DNA of 64,000 bases, taken from positions 56,709 through 120,708 of the forward strand of contig NZ_PPAW01000020.1 in the NCBI RefSeq assembly GCF_002913225.1, written 5' to 3'. The first letter of the stretch is position 1; each line of letters starts with the position of its first letter. Below, piece by piece: positions 52,188-61,803 of this stretch. The DNA is from Campylobacter concisus. GTDB taxonomy: Bacteria > Campylobacterota > Campylobacteria > Campylobacterales > Campylobacteraceae. Under the pieces are notes generated by a model. That model was given only the letters and a program-made list of their open reading frames with translations, did no database searches and was not told where the DNA came from. The position numbers were made by a program, and so were the translations under genes.

Positions 52188-53046
52188 CCAAGCGCAAAAA
52201 CTACAAAATTTAGTCCAGTCTCAAAATAAGGCTAAAAATACGCATTTTATAGCGATCACAAGTGGCAAAGGCGGCGTTGGCAAGAGCACGATAAGTGCAA
52301 ATTTAGCAAATGTCTTGTCGCAAAATGGCTATAAAGTAGGGCTTTTTGACGCTGATATCGGCCTTGCGAACCTTGATGTGATCTTAAACGTCAAAATGGG
52401 CAAAAACCTGCTTCACGTGCTAAAAGGCGAGTGCAGTCTAAAAGATATCTTGATACCTATAAATAAAAATCTCATCCTCATCCCTGGCGAAAGCGGCGAT
52501 GAAATTTTGAAATTTAACAATCAATTTTTATTTGAGAGATTTTTAGATGAGGCTAGCGAGCTTGATGGGCTTGACTTTTTGATCATCGACACTGGAGCTG
52601 GCATAGGCGGCAGTACGCAGCTCTTTTTAGAAGCGGCAGACGAGGTTGTCGTGGTGACTGTGCCTGACCCTGCGGCGATAACCGACGCGTACGCGGTCAT
52701 AAAGATCGTCTCAAGGTTTAAAAATAGCGAGCTTTTGCTTTTAAATATGGTAAAAAACGAGGCTGAGGCCACTAGAATTTATGAAAATGTAAAGCGAGTG
52801 GCAAATGCAAATATCGGGCCTAGTTTAAATTTAGAGCTAATTGGCTACGTGGCTTCTGATAAGAGCGTGGCAAGGAGCATAAAGCAAAGGACACTCTTTA
52901 CAGATGACGAAGCTTACGGCTCTGCTAGCGTGCAGATCAAGCAGATAGCTTCGAATTTGCTTTATAGGTTGGAACGAAAAGTGCTTAAAGATGAGCAAAG
53001 CAGGAGCTTTGGGGGCTTCTTTAAGCGTTTGATAGAACAATTTTAA
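52180..53046 (+). CDS. flhG: MinD-like ATPase FlhG
   Basis: A 288-residue deviant Walker ATPase that limits flagellar number by acting on FlhF. 'SGKGGVGKSTISANLA', 'FDADIGLANLDV' and 'LIIDTGAGIGG' are present. ATG at 52180 overlaps the flhF stop; AAAGG is 8 bases before. The frame extends to 52150 but without an RBS. The N-terminal 'NNQAQKLQNLVQ' is the DQAxxLR-like FlhF-activating segment of this family. Confidence 0.95.
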   Translation: MNNQAQKLQNLVQSQNKAKNTHFIAITSGKGGVGKSTISANLANVLSQNGYKVGLFDADIGLANLDVILNVKMGKNLLHVLKGECSLKDILIPINKNLILIPGESGDEILKFNNQFLFERFLDEASELDGLDFLIIDTGAGIGGSTQLFLEAADEVVVVTVPDPAAITDAYAVIKIVSRFKNSELLLLNMVKNEAEATRIYENVKRVANANIGPSLNLELIGYVASDKSVARSIKQRTLFTDDEAYGSASVQIKQIASNLLYRLERKVLKDEQSRSFGGFFKRLIEQF

Positions 53047-53059
53047 TGGAGATTGAGCT

Positions 53060-53404
53060 TTGCGTGCAGAAAATTTTATAGCATTTTTTACGGTTTGTGG
53101 ATTTTTCATAGGCATAGTTTTTACCTTGCTAAAGGTGAGCGAGCCTATCGAAATGCTCGTTTATACGCTAGTTATTACCTTATTTTTCTACCTTATAATT
53201 CACATCGTGATAATGAACTACGTCGATGTAAAAAGGACTTTGAAGAAATTTTTTGACAAGCAAAGACATGAGGAGATCGCGGACTATCTCATCTCTGAGC
53301 TAAACGTTAGGGAAAAACGGATGGAAAATATCATGCTAAAAGTAACCACCGAAAATTTAGACTCTGGTAAGCAAAATGTACGAACTAAAGCAAAAGCAGC
53401 TTAA
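53060..53404 (+). CDS. small membrane protein of the flhF-fliA operon
   Basis: A 114-residue protein with two hydrophobic helices (about 6-24 and 34-53) and a charged cytoplasmic tail. C. jejuni has a similar gene (Cj0062c) at the same place. TTG start with GGAG 8 bases before. It overlaps fliA by 29 bases. Role unknown; the fixed place suggests a link to flagellar assembly. Confidence 0.82.
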   Translation: MRAENFIAFFTVCGFFIGIVFTLLKVSEPIEMLVYTLVITLFFYLIIHIVIMNYVDVKRTLKKFFDKQRHEEIADYLISELNVREKRMENIMLKVTTENLDSGKQNVRTKAKAA

Positions 53405-54080
53405 CGCTTATAAAAGCACCATTAAAAAAGAGCAAGACGAGATCGTCTTAAAATACATGCCAGCTCTGCGCGCTATGGCGTTTAGGCTAAAGGAGCGCTT
53501 GCCTTCAAGTATCGACGTAAACGACCTTATAAGTGTTGGCGTTGAAGAGATGATAAAGCTTAGCAGGAAGTATGACAAAGAGCAAAACGACTCATTTTGG
53601 GGATATGGCAAAAAGAGAATTTATGGCTCAATGCTTGACTACCTAAGAGCGCTTGATGTCGTTAGTAGAAGCGATAGAAAGCTAGTAAAGAGCATAAATA
53701 CCGAGATAGATAACTACTTTAACACACACGAAGAAGAGCCAAGCGACGAGTATCTGGCTGATAAACTAAATGAAGATATCGAAAAGATAAGAGAGGCAAG
53801 GGGGGTTAGCGGCATCATCACCATCTTGCCAATAGACGAGCAAATGGAGCTAATCGGTCAAAGCGATGTTGAAAAAAGCGTAGAAAAAGAGGATCTTATC
53901 TTAAAGATTGAAAGTGCGTTAAAAGACTTTGATGAGCGTGATCAGATGATAGTTCAGCTTTACTACTACGAAGAGCTAAATTTAAAAGAGATCAGCGAGA
54001 TAATGAACATCAGCGAGAGTAGAATTTCACAAATTCATAAACGTTTGCTTGATCGCATCAGACGCAGCTTGGGGGTTTAA
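53376..54080 (+). CDS. fliA: flagellar sigma factor sigma-28
   Basis: A 234-residue FliA. Region 2: 'DLISVGVEEMIKLSRKYDKE', with 'FWGYGKKRIYGSMLDYLRALD' (split: FWGYGKKRIYGSM, LDYLRALD) for -10 recognition; region 4: 'LKEISEIMNISESRISQIHKRLLDRIR' (split: LKEISEIMNISESR, ISQIHKRLLDRIR) for -35. It directs late flagellar genes such as flaA. Start overlaps the preceding gene. Confidence 0.96.
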   Translation: MYELKQKQLNAYKSTIKKEQDEIVLKYMPALRAMAFRLKERLPSSIDVNDLISVGVEEMIKLSRKYDKEQNDSFWGYGKKRIYGSMLDYLRALDVVSRSDRKLVKSINTEIDNYFNTHEEEPSDEYLADKLNEDIEKIREARGVSGIITILPIDEQMELIGQSDVEKSVEKEDLILKIESALKDFDERDQMIVQLYYYEELNLKEISEIMNISESRISQIHKRLLDRIRRSLGV

Positions 54081-55183
54081 TGGCTGATATTTTAAGTCAA
54101 GAAGAGATAGATGCGCTACTTGAAGTCGTCGATGAAGACGGCGATACGAGCAATATCGAGATAGAAGAGAGCCCACAAGGCGAGCAAAAACAGATCATTA
54201 TCTATGACTTCAAGCGTCCAAACCGCGTCAGTAAAGAGCAACTTCGCGCGATAAAAGGTATCCACGACAAGCTTGCTAGAAATTTAGCTAGTCAAATTTC
54301 AAGCGTTATGAGAAGTATCGTAGAGCTTAGGCTTCACAGCGTCGATCAGATGACATACGGCGAGTTTTTGATGAGTTTGCCAAGCCCAACTAGCTTTAAC
54401 GTCTTTTCGATAAAGCCACTTGATGGAAACTGCATCTTAGAGATAAATCCAAGCATAGCATTTCCTATGATAGACCGCTTACTTGGCGGAACTGGTGAAA
54501 ATTTCGAGGCAAACAGAGAGCTAACTGACATCGAGGTAAATTTACTTGATGCGGTGCTTAGGATGATCATGCAGCGCCTAAAAGAGAGCTGGTCGATGAT
54601 AACTGATATGTATCCAAATGTCGAGGCAAAAGAGAGCAGTCCAAACGTCGTTCAGATCGTATCTCAAAACGAGATCGTCATCATGGTCGTCATGGAGATC
54701 ATCGTTGGTGGCTCAAGTGGCATGATAAATTTATGCTATCCAGTCATCTACCTAGAGCCGATCCTTTCGCGCCTTGCAAACAGGGACATCATGCTTGGCG
54801 AAACTAGCGCTAAAAAGAGTAGAAACAAAGAGCTAAAAACTCTAATAGGTCGTGCTGAGGTGCTTTATGAGGCGATCCTTGGTAAATCAATCGTTAGCGT
54901 AAATGAGTTTTTAAATTTAAAAGAGGGCGATATCTTAAGGCTTGATAGAGGAGCTGATGATAAGGCGATCGTTTGCATCGATAAAAAAGAGGTATTTTTG
55001 GCTGAAGTTGGGCTTCATAGATTTAGAAAGTCTATCAAGATCGAGCAGCTAATCCGCTCTGACAAAGACGAGATCAAACACATCCTAGAAAAATACGAAG
55101 AAGAGCGAAAAGCAAAACTAATGGCATACGACGAGGCCAACGAACACAACAACGAAGAAGAGAGCGAAGATAATGACGAATGA
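54080..55183 (+). CDS. fliM: flagellar motor switch protein FliM
   Basis: A 367-residue C-ring protein. The N-terminal CheY-binding segment is 'LSQEEIDALLE'; the middle domain has 'RLLGGTGEN' and 'LTDIEVNLL' and the C-terminal SpoA domain 'LFL-EV-like' stretch 'EVFLAEVGLHRFRKSIKIEQ'. It binds phospho-CheY to switch rotation. The start overlaps fliA by one base and the end overlaps fliY by 11. Confidence 0.97.
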   Translation: MADILSQEEIDALLEVVDEDGDTSNIEIEESPQGEQKQIIIYDFKRPNRVSKEQLRAIKGIHDKLARNLASQISSVMRSIVELRLHSVDQMTYGEFLMSLPSPTSFNVFSIKPLDGNCILEINPSIAFPMIDRLLGGTGENFEANRELTDIEVNLLDAVLRMIMQRLKESWSMITDMYPNVEAKESSPNVVQIVSQNEIVIMVVMEIIVGGSSGMINLCYPVIYLEPILSRLANRDIMLGETSAKKSRNKELKTLIGRAEVLYEAILGKSIVSVNEFLNLKEGDILRLDRGADDKAIVCIDKKEVFLAEVGLHRFRKSIKIEQLIRSDKDEIKHILEKYEEERKAKLMAYDEANEHNNEEESEDNDE

Positions 55184-56027
55184 ATTTTTTAACATCTTTT
55201 CAAATGAGTTAAAAGCGACCATCGAAGGGCTAACTGGTAGAGCACCAGAGATCGGCGAGAGAAATGAATTTGACGCGCCTGCGCAAAATGGCATAAAACC
55301 GCCAGTTGTCATGGCTAGCGTGACATTAAGTGGCGACATCAATGCAAAAGCTGAGATCGCCTGCACACCAGTGCTCATAAGCGCAGTTAGTGAGTGGATG
55401 ATGGGCGAAGAAGAAATTTCAAAAAATGAAAATCTCGGTAGCGACGAGCTTGACGCTGCAAAAGAGATATTTTCAAACCTTTTTAGCGCCTTTAGCACCT
55501 CTCTTGGAGCGCAAAAAGGCATGCCAAAGATCAGCTTTGAGGTGATAAATGTAAATTTCTTAGATGAAAACTCATCGCTTGATTTTAGCGTTTTTGAAAA
55601 GCTTTTTTTGTTTAACATAAAGATCGAGGATCTAAATGAGCATGTGGCTTTTGTCTGCGATCACACGCTTATGAGATTTTTTGAGCCAGCTAAAAGCGAG
55701 CCAGTAGATGCTGCAAAAGCTGCAGCCGCTCCTCATGCACTAAAGGGCGAATTTAGCGCAGAAGAGATGAGAAATATCGGCCTTATCATGGACGTTAGAC
55801 TTCCAATGCGTGTTCGCATCGGCTCAAAAAGGATGCTCTTAAAAGATGTGCTCACTATGGATATAGGCTCAGTCATCGAGCTAAATCAGCTAGCAAACGA
55901 CCCGCTTGAAATTTTGATAGGAGATAAGGTGATAGCTCTTGGCGAAGTTGTCATAATAGACGGAAATTTTGGCATCCAGATCACTCAGATAGGCTCAAAA
56001 CGCGAGAGGCTTCAGCAGTTAAAATAA
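55173..56027 (+). CDS. fliY: flagellar motor switch protein FliY
   Basis: A 284-residue C-ring protein. An N-terminal CheC-like domain has 'DELDAAKEIFSNLFSAF', close to the CheC phosphatase motif with Glu and Asn, and a C-terminal SpoA/FliN domain 'IGLIMDVRLPMRVRIGSKRM' followed by 'LGEVVIIDGNFGIQIT'. It links FliM to FliN and may dephosphorylate CheY. Overlaps fliM by 11 bases and the LOG gene by one. Confidence 0.94.
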   Translation: MTNEFFNIFSNELKATIEGLTGRAPEIGERNEFDAPAQNGIKPPVVMASVTLSGDINAKAEIACTPVLISAVSEWMMGEEEISKNENLGSDELDAAKEIFSNLFSAFSTSLGAQKGMPKISFEVINVNFLDENSSLDFSVFEKLFLFNIKIEDLNEHVAFVCDHTLMRFFEPAKSEPVDAAKAAAAPHALKGEFSAEEMRNIGLIMDVRLPMRVRIGSKRMLLKDVLTMDIGSVIELNQLANDPLEILIGDKVIALGEVVIIDGNFGIQITQIGSKRERLQQLK

Positions 56028-56617
56028 TGAATGAATTAGTAAATGATCTCTTAAAATTTCCAAGCATTTTAAAGTATAAAAACAAAAATGTAACCTTCTT
56101 TGGCTCGGCTAGGTTTGATGAAGAAAATTTCTACTGCAAAAAGGCATACGAGCTAGCTTACAAGCTAAATAAGCTAGGTTTTGCCATTTTAACTGGTGGC
56201 GGGGACGGCATAATGAGAGCGGCAAATAAGGGTGCATTTGACAGCGCAAAGTCCCCTAGCGTCGCACTAAACGTGAGGCTGCCGTTTGAGCAAAATACAA
56301 ATCCATACGTCACCGCAAAATATCTCTTTTCAAATTTAAGCCCAAGAAAATTTGCCCTAACTGATAGCTCTATCGCATTTGTCGTCTTTCCTGGCGGCTT
56401 TGGCACGCTTGATGAGCTGTTTGAAATTTTAGTACTTGCTCATGTTGGCAGCAAAAAAGTGAAAATTTTTCTTTATGGATGCGAGTTTTGGCAAGGGCTT
56501 GATGAGTTTATACGAAAGACGCTGATCCCTCAAAAAACGATAAACGAAGAAGATTTAAATTTGTATAAAATCACCGATGATATAGAGCTTATCGTAAGCG
56601 AAATTTTGGCTATTTAA
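56027..56617 (+). CDS. LOG family / TIGR00730 Rossmann-fold protein
   Basis: A 196-residue protein with the motif 'FPGGFGTLDELFE' (PGGxGTxxE) and 'LTGGGDGIMRAANKGA'. Members hydrolyse nucleoside 5'-monophosphates to base and ribose phosphate; many are mislabelled lysine decarboxylases. Its start TAATG overlaps fliY by one base. Position after fliY is probably simple co-transcription. Confidence 0.9.
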   Translation: MNELVNDLLKFPSILKYKNKNVTFFGSARFDEENFYCKKAYELAYKLNKLGFAILTGGGDGIMRAANKGAFDSAKSPSVALNVRLPFEQNTNPYVTAKYLFSNLSPRKFALTDSSIAFVVFPGGFGTLDELFEILVLAHVGSKKVKIFLYGCEFWQGLDEFIRKTLIPQKTINEEDLNLYKITDDIELIVSEILAI

Positions 56618-56635
56618 AAATAAGATATAAAATAT

Positions 56636-56660
56636 CGCCTTTAAATTTAAAAAAGGTAAA
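56636..56660 (+). promoter_or_regulatory. possible RBS-sequestering hairpin of mnmA
   Basis: CCTTT (56638-56642) can pair with AAAGG (56652-56656) around AAATTTAAA. The right arm is the mnmA Shine-Dalgarno. Only 5 bp, weak by itself. Confidence 0.3.
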
Positions 56661-56663
56661 AAT

Positions 56664-57686
56664 ATGAAAATAATGGTTGCAATGAGCGGCGGCGTAGATA
56701 GCACTATGACGGCTAAATTTCTGCAAGAGGCTGGACATGAGGTGCAAGGCTGCTACATGATGCTTCATCAAAAGCCAGGATATCACGAAGAAAACATCAG
56801 AAAAGTCAAAAAAGTGGGCGAATATCTTGGTATCAAGGTGCATATCCTCGATCTGCAGGATAAATTTAACGAATATGTCTATGACCCATTTGTCAGGCTC
56901 TACAAAGAGGGTAAAACGCCCAATCCTTGTGCCTTGTGTAATAAATTTATAAAGCTTGGAGCGCTACTTGACTTTGCAAAGGCAAATGGCTGCGAGAAGC
57001 TTGCTACTGGGCACTACGTGCAGGTGGTTGATGGTTTTATAACCTGCGCCAAGGATCCTAGCAAGGATCAAAGCTACTTTTTAGCTCAGGTGCCAAAAGA
57101 GGTGCTAAAAGATGTCATTTTCCCACTTGGAGATAAATTTAAAAAAGATATAAAAGAGCTAGCAAGAGGCGTAAAAGTGCTTGAAGAGTTCGCTACTCAG
57201 GCAGAAAGCAGTGAAATTTGCTTTGTGGAAAATACCTACATCGAGGTTTTAAACAAGCACTACAATACAAATTTACCAGGCAACGTGGTCGATAAAGACG
57301 GCAATATCATCGGCCGCCATCAAGGCTACATGCACTACACTATCGGCAAACGCCGTGGTTTTGAGGTTTTTGGCGCTCATGAGCCACACTTTGTCATCAA
57401 GATAAACGCTGATAAAAACGAGATCGTTGTCGGCACGAAAGATGACCTTGCTCAAAAGGTGGTCGAGCTTGAAAACGTAAATTTATTTATAGATGAAGAT
57501 AAATTTGAGTGCGAAACAAAGATAAGGTATAGAAGCCCTAAGCTTGAGGCTTTTGTAGAGGTTGATAAGGATAACAAAACCGCAAAACTAACGCTAAATC
57601 AAAATGCACTTGGCGTAGCGCAAGGTCAGCTTTGCGTGATGTATGATGGTGATCGCGTCATCGCAAGTGGCTTTATAAAGAACTAA
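56664..57686 (+). CDS. mnmA: tRNA-specific 2-thiouridylase
   Basis: A 340-residue enzyme that thiolates U34 of Lys, Glu and Gln tRNAs. PP-loop '[10 protein letters not shown]'; catalytic cysteines C92 in 'NPCALCNKF' and C186 in 'SEICFVEN'; '[16 protein letters not shown]' and the C-terminal barrel '[19 protein letters not shown]' (split: [19 protein letters not shown]). Its 3' end overlaps the convergent DUF488 gene by 14 bases. Confidence 0.97.
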   Translation: MKIMVAMSGGVDSTMTAKFLQEAGHEVQGCYMMLHQKPGYHEENIRKVKKVGEYLGIKVHILDLQDKFNEYVYDPFVRLYKEGKTPNPCALCNKFIKLGALLDFAKANGCEKLATGHYVQVVDGFITCAKDPSKDQSYFLAQVPKEVLKDVIFPLGDKFKKDIKELARGVKVLEEFATQAESSEICFVENTYIEVLNKHYNTNLPGNVVDKDGNIIGRHQGYMHYTIGKRRGFEVFGAHEPHFVIKINADKNEIVVGTKDDLAQKVVELENVNLFIDEDKFECETKIRYRSPKLEAFVEVDKDNKTAKLTLNQNALGVAQGQLCVMYDGDRVIASGFIKN

Positions 57687-58056
57687 GCGCCTCTTTTATC
57701 ACCTTAACGTGGCTAAATTCTGGCTCTTTGACAGCAGTTAGAAGCGCCACGTTTTTATACTCTTTTTCTAGCTTTTTAAGCTCTTTTAGCCCCTCTTGCT
57801 CCTCTTTGCCATTTAGCTCTTGCCTAAATCTTTTGCAAAACTCATCAAACCTAGCCTCCTTATCCTCGTGAAACCATGACCTTAGCTCGTTTGATGGAGT
57901 GACTGATTTTAGCCAGATGAAGCTAGAAAAGATCTCTTTTTTCACGCCTCTAGGATATAGTCTATCGATAAAGACACCTTTAAAACTCTCGTCGTCGCTT
58001 TTAATAAAGTTGTAAATTCTACATATCTTAAACATGTTTGTTATCTTAGTCCTCAT
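57673..58056 (-). CDS. DUF488 family protein
   Basis: A 127-residue protein with '[13 protein letters not shown]' and '[34 protein letters not shown]' (split: [34 protein letters not shown]), the DUF488 core. Function of the family is unknown. The first ATG (58056) has no RBS; the ATG at 58035 ([10 protein letters not shown]) matches relatives and has AGGA 14 bases before. Ends inside mnmA on the other strand. Confidence 0.85.
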   Translation of the reverse strand: MRTKITNMFKICRIYNFIKSDDESFKGVFIDRLYPRGVKKEIFSSFIWLKSVTPSNELRSWFHEDKEARFDEFCKRFRQELNGKEEQEGLKELKKLEKEYKNVALLTAVKEPEFSHVKVIKEALSSL

Positions 58057-58208
58057 AAATTTATAAATATAAAATGGTTTAAAAATTTGGTGTAAATTTT
58101 GCCTTTTGGAGTATAAAATTTGGCTAAAATTAGTTGGTAAATAAATTTAAATTTAAAGCTCATTTTGATAAAATCACAACATAAAAATCACTAAAAAAGG
58201 TTACTATT

Positions 58209-59138
58209 ATGAGAGGCTATAAAATTTTCTCAGGCACCGCAAACATCGAGCTTTCGAAGAAAATTTCGCAATATTTGTCGCTTCCACTTAGTGAAGCTAG
58301 CATAAAAAGATTTAGCGATGGTGAGATCAGCGTGCAAATCGGCGAAAGCGTGCGTGGAAAAGATGTTTTTGTCATCCAGCCAACATGTGCCCCAGCAAAT
58401 ATAAATTTAATGGAGCTTCTTATCTTAACTGATGCCTTAAAACGCAGCAGTGCAAGCTCTATAACAGCGATAGTGCCATACTTTGGCTACGCTAGACAAG
58501 ACAGAAAAGCAGCCCCTAGAGTGCCTATCACTGCAAAACTGGTGGCAAATATGATGCAAACAGCTGGCATCGACAGAGTCGTTACTATGGACCTTCACGC
58601 AGGTCAAATTCAAGGATTTTTTGACATCCCGGTAGATAACCTTTATGGTAGCATTGTCTTTAACGATTACGTAAAAGCTAAAAATTTACCAAATCCAGTT
58701 GTTGCAAGCCCAGATGTAGGTGGCGTAGCTCGTGCTAGAGCTTTGGCGAAAAATCTAAATTTGCTAGATATGGTCATCGTTGATAAACGCCGTGAAAAAG
58801 CAAATGAGAGCGAAGTGATGAACGTGATAGGCGATGTGAAAGGCAAAGATGTGATCTTGGTCGATGATATGATCGACACTGCTGGCACAATCGTAAAAGC
58901 GGCTGAAATTTTCAAAGAGCGCGGCGCAACTAGCGTAATGGCGTTTTGCACGCACCCAGTGCTTAGCGGACCAGCTTATGATAGGCTAAAACTTGGCTTT
59001 TTAGACGAGCTAGTGGTGACTGATACGATCCCGTTAAAAGAAGAACTCCCTTGTATAAAAGTGCTAAGCACAGCTTCACTATTTGGCGAAGTGATACGCC
59101 GTGTTTATCACAACGAAAGCGTAAATAGCTTGTTTTAA
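58209..59138 (+). CDS. prs: ribose-phosphate pyrophosphokinase
   Basis: A 309-residue PRPP synthase: ribose-5-phosphate plus ATP gives PRPP for nucleotides, His and Trp. 'FGYARQDRK', '[21 protein letters not shown]' (split: [21 protein letters not shown]) and the PRPP loop '[11 protein letters not shown]' are intact. AAAGG precedes the ATG. A terminator follows the stop. Confidence 0.98.
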   Translation: MRGYKIFSGTANIELSKKISQYLSLPLSEASIKRFSDGEISVQIGESVRGKDVFVIQPTCAPANINLMELLILTDALKRSSASSITAIVPYFGYARQDRKAAPRVPITAKLVANMMQTAGIDRVVTMDLHAGQIQGFFDIPVDNLYGSIVFNDYVKAKNLPNPVVASPDVGGVARARALAKNLNLLDMVIVDKRREKANESEVMNVIGDVKGKDVILVDDMIDTAGTIVKAAEIFKERGATSVMAFCTHPVLSGPAYDRLKLGFLDELVVTDTIPLKEELPCIKVLSTASLFGEVIRRVYHNESVNSLF

Positions 59139-59141
59139 TAT

Positions 59142-59173
59142 CATCCCAGCTTTGTCTGGGATGCTCCTTTTTG
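59142..59173 (+). terminator. terminator of prs
   Basis: CATCCCAG (59142-59149) pairs with CTGGGATG (59156-59163) around CTTTGT, then CTCCTTTTTG. Confidence 0.85.
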
Positions 59174-59230
59174 CCAGATAAGCTCAATTAAAATTAATTA
59201 AACATAAGCCTCTAAATTTAAGGAAAAAAC

Positions 59231-59268
59231 TATAAAATACCCCCCTTTTTAAATTTCACAAAAAAGGG
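59231..59268 (+). promoter_or_regulatory. promoter and C6-tract leader with RBS-sequestering stem
   Basis: TATAAAAT (59231-59238), six C (59240-59245) and five T where transcription should start. CCCTTTTT (59243-59250) pairs perfectly with AAAAAGGG (59261-59268), which contains the Shine-Dalgarno of the TTG-started gene at 59275. Confidence 0.5.
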
Positions 59269-59274
59269 TTTTTA

Positions 59275-59781
59275 TTGCGTAAAATATTTGAGAGAATTTT
59301 GCTTGCAAGCAACAGTTTCACGCTTTTTCCGGTAGTCTTTGGACTTTTAGGTGCGATCGTGCTTTTCATCATCGCAAGTTATGATGTCGGCAAGGTGCTT
59401 TTAGAGGTTTATAAATATTTCTTTGTTGCAGATTTTCATGTTGAAAATTTCCACTCAGAAGTCGTTGGCGAGATCGTTGGAGCGATCGATCTTTACTTGA
59501 TGGCACTTGTTCTTTATATATTTAGCTTCGGAATTTACGAGCTTTTCATCTCAGAGATCGCGCAGCTAAAGCAGTCAAAGCAGAGCAAGGTGCTTGAAGT
59601 GCATTCGCTTGATGAGCTAAAAGACAAGCTTGGCAAAGTGATCGTAATGGTCTTAATCGTAAATTTCTTCCAAAGAGTGCTTCACGCAAACTTCACAACT
59701 CCGCTTGAGATGGCCTATCTCGCGGCTTCTATCCTCGCACTTTGTCTTGGACTTTACTTCCTTCACAAGGGAGATCACTAA
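59275..59781 (+). CDS. UPF0114 (YqhA) family membrane protein
   Basis: A 168-residue protein with four hydrophobic helices. YqhA-family text: 'LLASNSFTLFPVVFGLLGAI', 'IDLYLMALVLYIFSFGIYELF' (split: IDLYLMALVLY, IFSFGIYELF). TTG start with AAGGG 6 bases before, in a stem. Function unknown. A perfect 12-bp hairpin starts at the last base of the stop codon. Confidence 0.88.
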   Translation: MRKIFERILLASNSFTLFPVVFGLLGAIVLFIIASYDVGKVLLEVYKYFFVADFHVENFHSEVVGEIVGAIDLYLMALVLYIFSFGIYELFISEIAQLKQSKQSKVLEVHSLDELKDKLGKVIVMVLIVNFFQRVLHANFTTPLEMAYLAASILALCLGLYFLHKGDH

Positions 59782-59815
59782 AATTTTAAGCGTTTTTACG
59801 CTTAAAATTTCTCCT
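59781..59815. terminator. perfect 12-bp hairpin after UPF0114 gene
   Basis: AAATTTTAAGCG (59781-59792) pairs with CGCTTAAAATTT (59799-59810). The A/T ends act as A- and T-tracts on both strands. Confidence 0.7.
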
Positions 59816-59873
59816 ACATCTTTTCTTTAGCTATTTTTGGATAATATCCATTTAAAAATTTAAAGGAAATTTG

Positions 59874-60896
59874 ATGATTTTCATAGACGCTTGCCTTAAA
59901 AAACCTACGCCATACACGCCTGTTTGGATGATGCGCCAAGCTGGTAGATATCTACCAGAATATATGGCTGTAAGAGCTAAAGCAGGGGACTTTTTATCAC
60001 TTTGCAAAGACTATAAAAAGGCTAGCGAGGTCACGCTTCAGCCAGTTGAAATTCTTGGTGTTGATGCGGCGATTTTATTTAGCGATATCCTTGTCGTGCC
60101 ACTTGAAATGGGCATGGATCTGCGTTTTGAAAAGGGCGAGGGACCAGTTTTTACAAAGCCTTTGCGTGATGAGGCAGCTCTTGATGCACTTAGCATCGAA
60201 AGATCGGTTAAAAGCTTAGCATACGTCTATGACACGATCAAGCTTACAAGAGAAAATTTGGCTAAAGATAAGGCGCTCATTGGCTTTTGCGGCGCGCCGT
60301 GGACGATAGCTACATATATGATAGAGGGTGGCGGCAGCAAAAACTATGCGGTCTGCAAAAAGATGCTCTATCAAAATCCAGAATTTTTACATCAAATTTT
60401 AGAAAAAGTGACGCAAGCACTCATCCTTTACGTCAAAGAGCAGATAAAAGCTGGCGTAAATGCCGTGCAAATTTTTGATAGCTGGGCGGCTGCGCTTGAG
60501 GAGCAGGCATATTTTGAGTTTGGATTTAACTACATAAACAAGATAGTTGATAGCGTAAAGGCTGAGTTTCCAGAGATCCCGATCATCGTTTTCCCAAAAG
60601 GTATCAGTGGCTATTTGGATAAAATTTCAGGTAAATTTGACGTTTTTGGCGTCGATTGGAGCACGCCGATCGAGCTAGCAAAAGAAAAACTTAGCCCAAG
60701 ATACGTCCTTCAAGGCAACATGGAGCCAACAAGGCTATATAGCAAGAAGGCGATCGATGAGGGCGTGGATAAAATTTTAAGCACAATGAAAGGCGCACCG
60801 CACATTTTCAACCTTGGTCATGGGATCTTGCCTGATGTGCCAGTTGAAAACGCAAAATATTTCATAAAAGAGGTTCAAAGAAAAAGTGCAAGATAG
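59874..60896 (+). CDS. hemE: uroporphyrinogen decarboxylase
   Basis: A 340-residue haem-synthesis enzyme, uroporphyrinogen III to coproporphyrinogen III. '[15 protein letters not shown]' and '[16 protein letters not shown]' with catalytic Arg and Asp text; '[12 protein letters not shown]' and '[10 protein letters not shown]' are also typical. ATG at 59874 has AAAGG at the right distance; the TTG three bases before is not needed. Overlaps the radical SAM gene by 11 bases, the pair also found in C. jejuni (Cj1243-Cj1244). Confidence 0.97.
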   Translation: MIFIDACLKKPTPYTPVWMMRQAGRYLPEYMAVRAKAGDFLSLCKDYKKASEVTLQPVEILGVDAAILFSDILVVPLEMGMDLRFEKGEGPVFTKPLRDEAALDALSIERSVKSLAYVYDTIKLTRENLAKDKALIGFCGAPWTIATYMIEGGGSKNYAVCKKMLYQNPEFLHQILEKVTQALILYVKEQIKAGVNAVQIFDSWAAALEEQAYFEFGFNYINKIVDSVKAEFPEIPIIVFPKGISGYLDKISGKFDVFGVDWSTPIELAKEKLSPRYVLQGNMEPTRLYSKKAIDEGVDKILSTMKGAPHIFNLGHGILPDVPVENAKYFIKEVQRKSAR

Positions 60897-61800
60897 CACT
60901 ATTGTCTTTGGGCCCATAAATTCTCGCCGTTTTGGCATGAGTCTTGGCATCGATCTAAGCCCAAAGCAAAAATCATGCAATTTTGACTGTGTTTATTGCG
61001 AGCTAAAGGGAGCAAAGCCAGTTGAAGAGATAGAAAATCCACCAAGCGTTAGTAAAATCATAAGTGCTTTAAAAGAAGCGTTAAAAGTTCATCAAAACAT
61101 CGATGTCATCACGCTTACAGCAAATGGCGAACCAACTCTTTATCCGCACTTAAAAGAGCTGATAGTAAAAGTAAATGAGATAAAGGGCAGGGCAAAAACT
61201 CTTATCTTAAGCAATGGCTCAGGTGTGAGGTATCAAAAAATTTGTGAAGCGCTATATGGGCTTGATATAGTGAAATTTAGCCTTGATAGCGCCGTGCAAA
61301 GCACATTTAAGAAGATAGACCGCAACAAAAGTGGCATAGAAGTAAATGAACTTATAAAAGCAATGGCTAAATTTCGCAAGGAATTTAAGGGCGAGCTTGT
61401 GCTTGAAATTTTGGTCGTAGCTGGATTTAACGACAAAGAAGAGGAATTTATGGCGCTTAATGAGGCTATAAACGAGATAGCTCCGCACCGGGTGGATGTG
61501 GGCACGATAGATCGCCCGCCAGCTTACAACGTAAAAGGCGTTGATACTAGCAGGCTTGAAGAGCTTGCAAGTAAGATAAAAGGCGTGCCAGTCACCATAG
61601 CTAGGGCTCACAAGATAGAGCAAAAGTATGAATTTAGCAAGAGTGAAATTTTAGCCATGCTAGAGCGCCGCCCGCAAACTACGGCAAATGTAGAAGAAAA
61701 TTTCTCAGAGCACTCAAAGCAAATTTTAAACAAGCTCTTGCAAGATGGCGCAGTTTATCAAACTGACGTTGCTGGCGTTAAATTTTATAAATTAAGATGA
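60886..61800 (+). CDS. radical SAM protein of unknown substrate (COG0731-like)
   Basis: A 304-residue radical SAM enzyme. The cluster motif is 'CNFDCVYC' (CxxxCxxC), preceded by '[16 protein letters not shown]'. '[14 protein letters not shown]' and 'LSNGSG' are SAM-site strands. The C-terminal '[18 protein letters not shown]' and '[13 protein letters not shown]' look like a winged helix. It resembles TYW1-like proteins by general layout, but wyosine is not made in bacteria, so the substrate is unknown. GTG start inside hemE. It lies 3 bases before the kinase gene. Confidence 0.88.
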   Translation: MQDSTIVFGPINSRRFGMSLGIDLSPKQKSCNFDCVYCELKGAKPVEEIENPPSVSKIISALKEALKVHQNIDVITLTANGEPTLYPHLKELIVKVNEIKGRAKTLILSNGSGVRYQKICEALYGLDIVKFSLDSAVQSTFKKIDRNKSGIEVNELIKAMAKFRKEFKGELVLEILVVAGFNDKEEEFMALNEAINEIAPHRVDVGTIDRPPAYNVKGVDTSRLEELASKIKGVPVTIARAHKIEQKYEFSKSEILAMLERRPQTTANVEENFSEHSKQILNKLLQDGAVYQTDVAGVKFYKLR

Positions 61801-61803
61801 TAG

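Noticed and set aside
53795..53812. Run of six G in fliA as a phase-variable tract
   Set aside because: Six is short for slip-strand switching in Campylobacter (usually eight or more), and the frame is intact.
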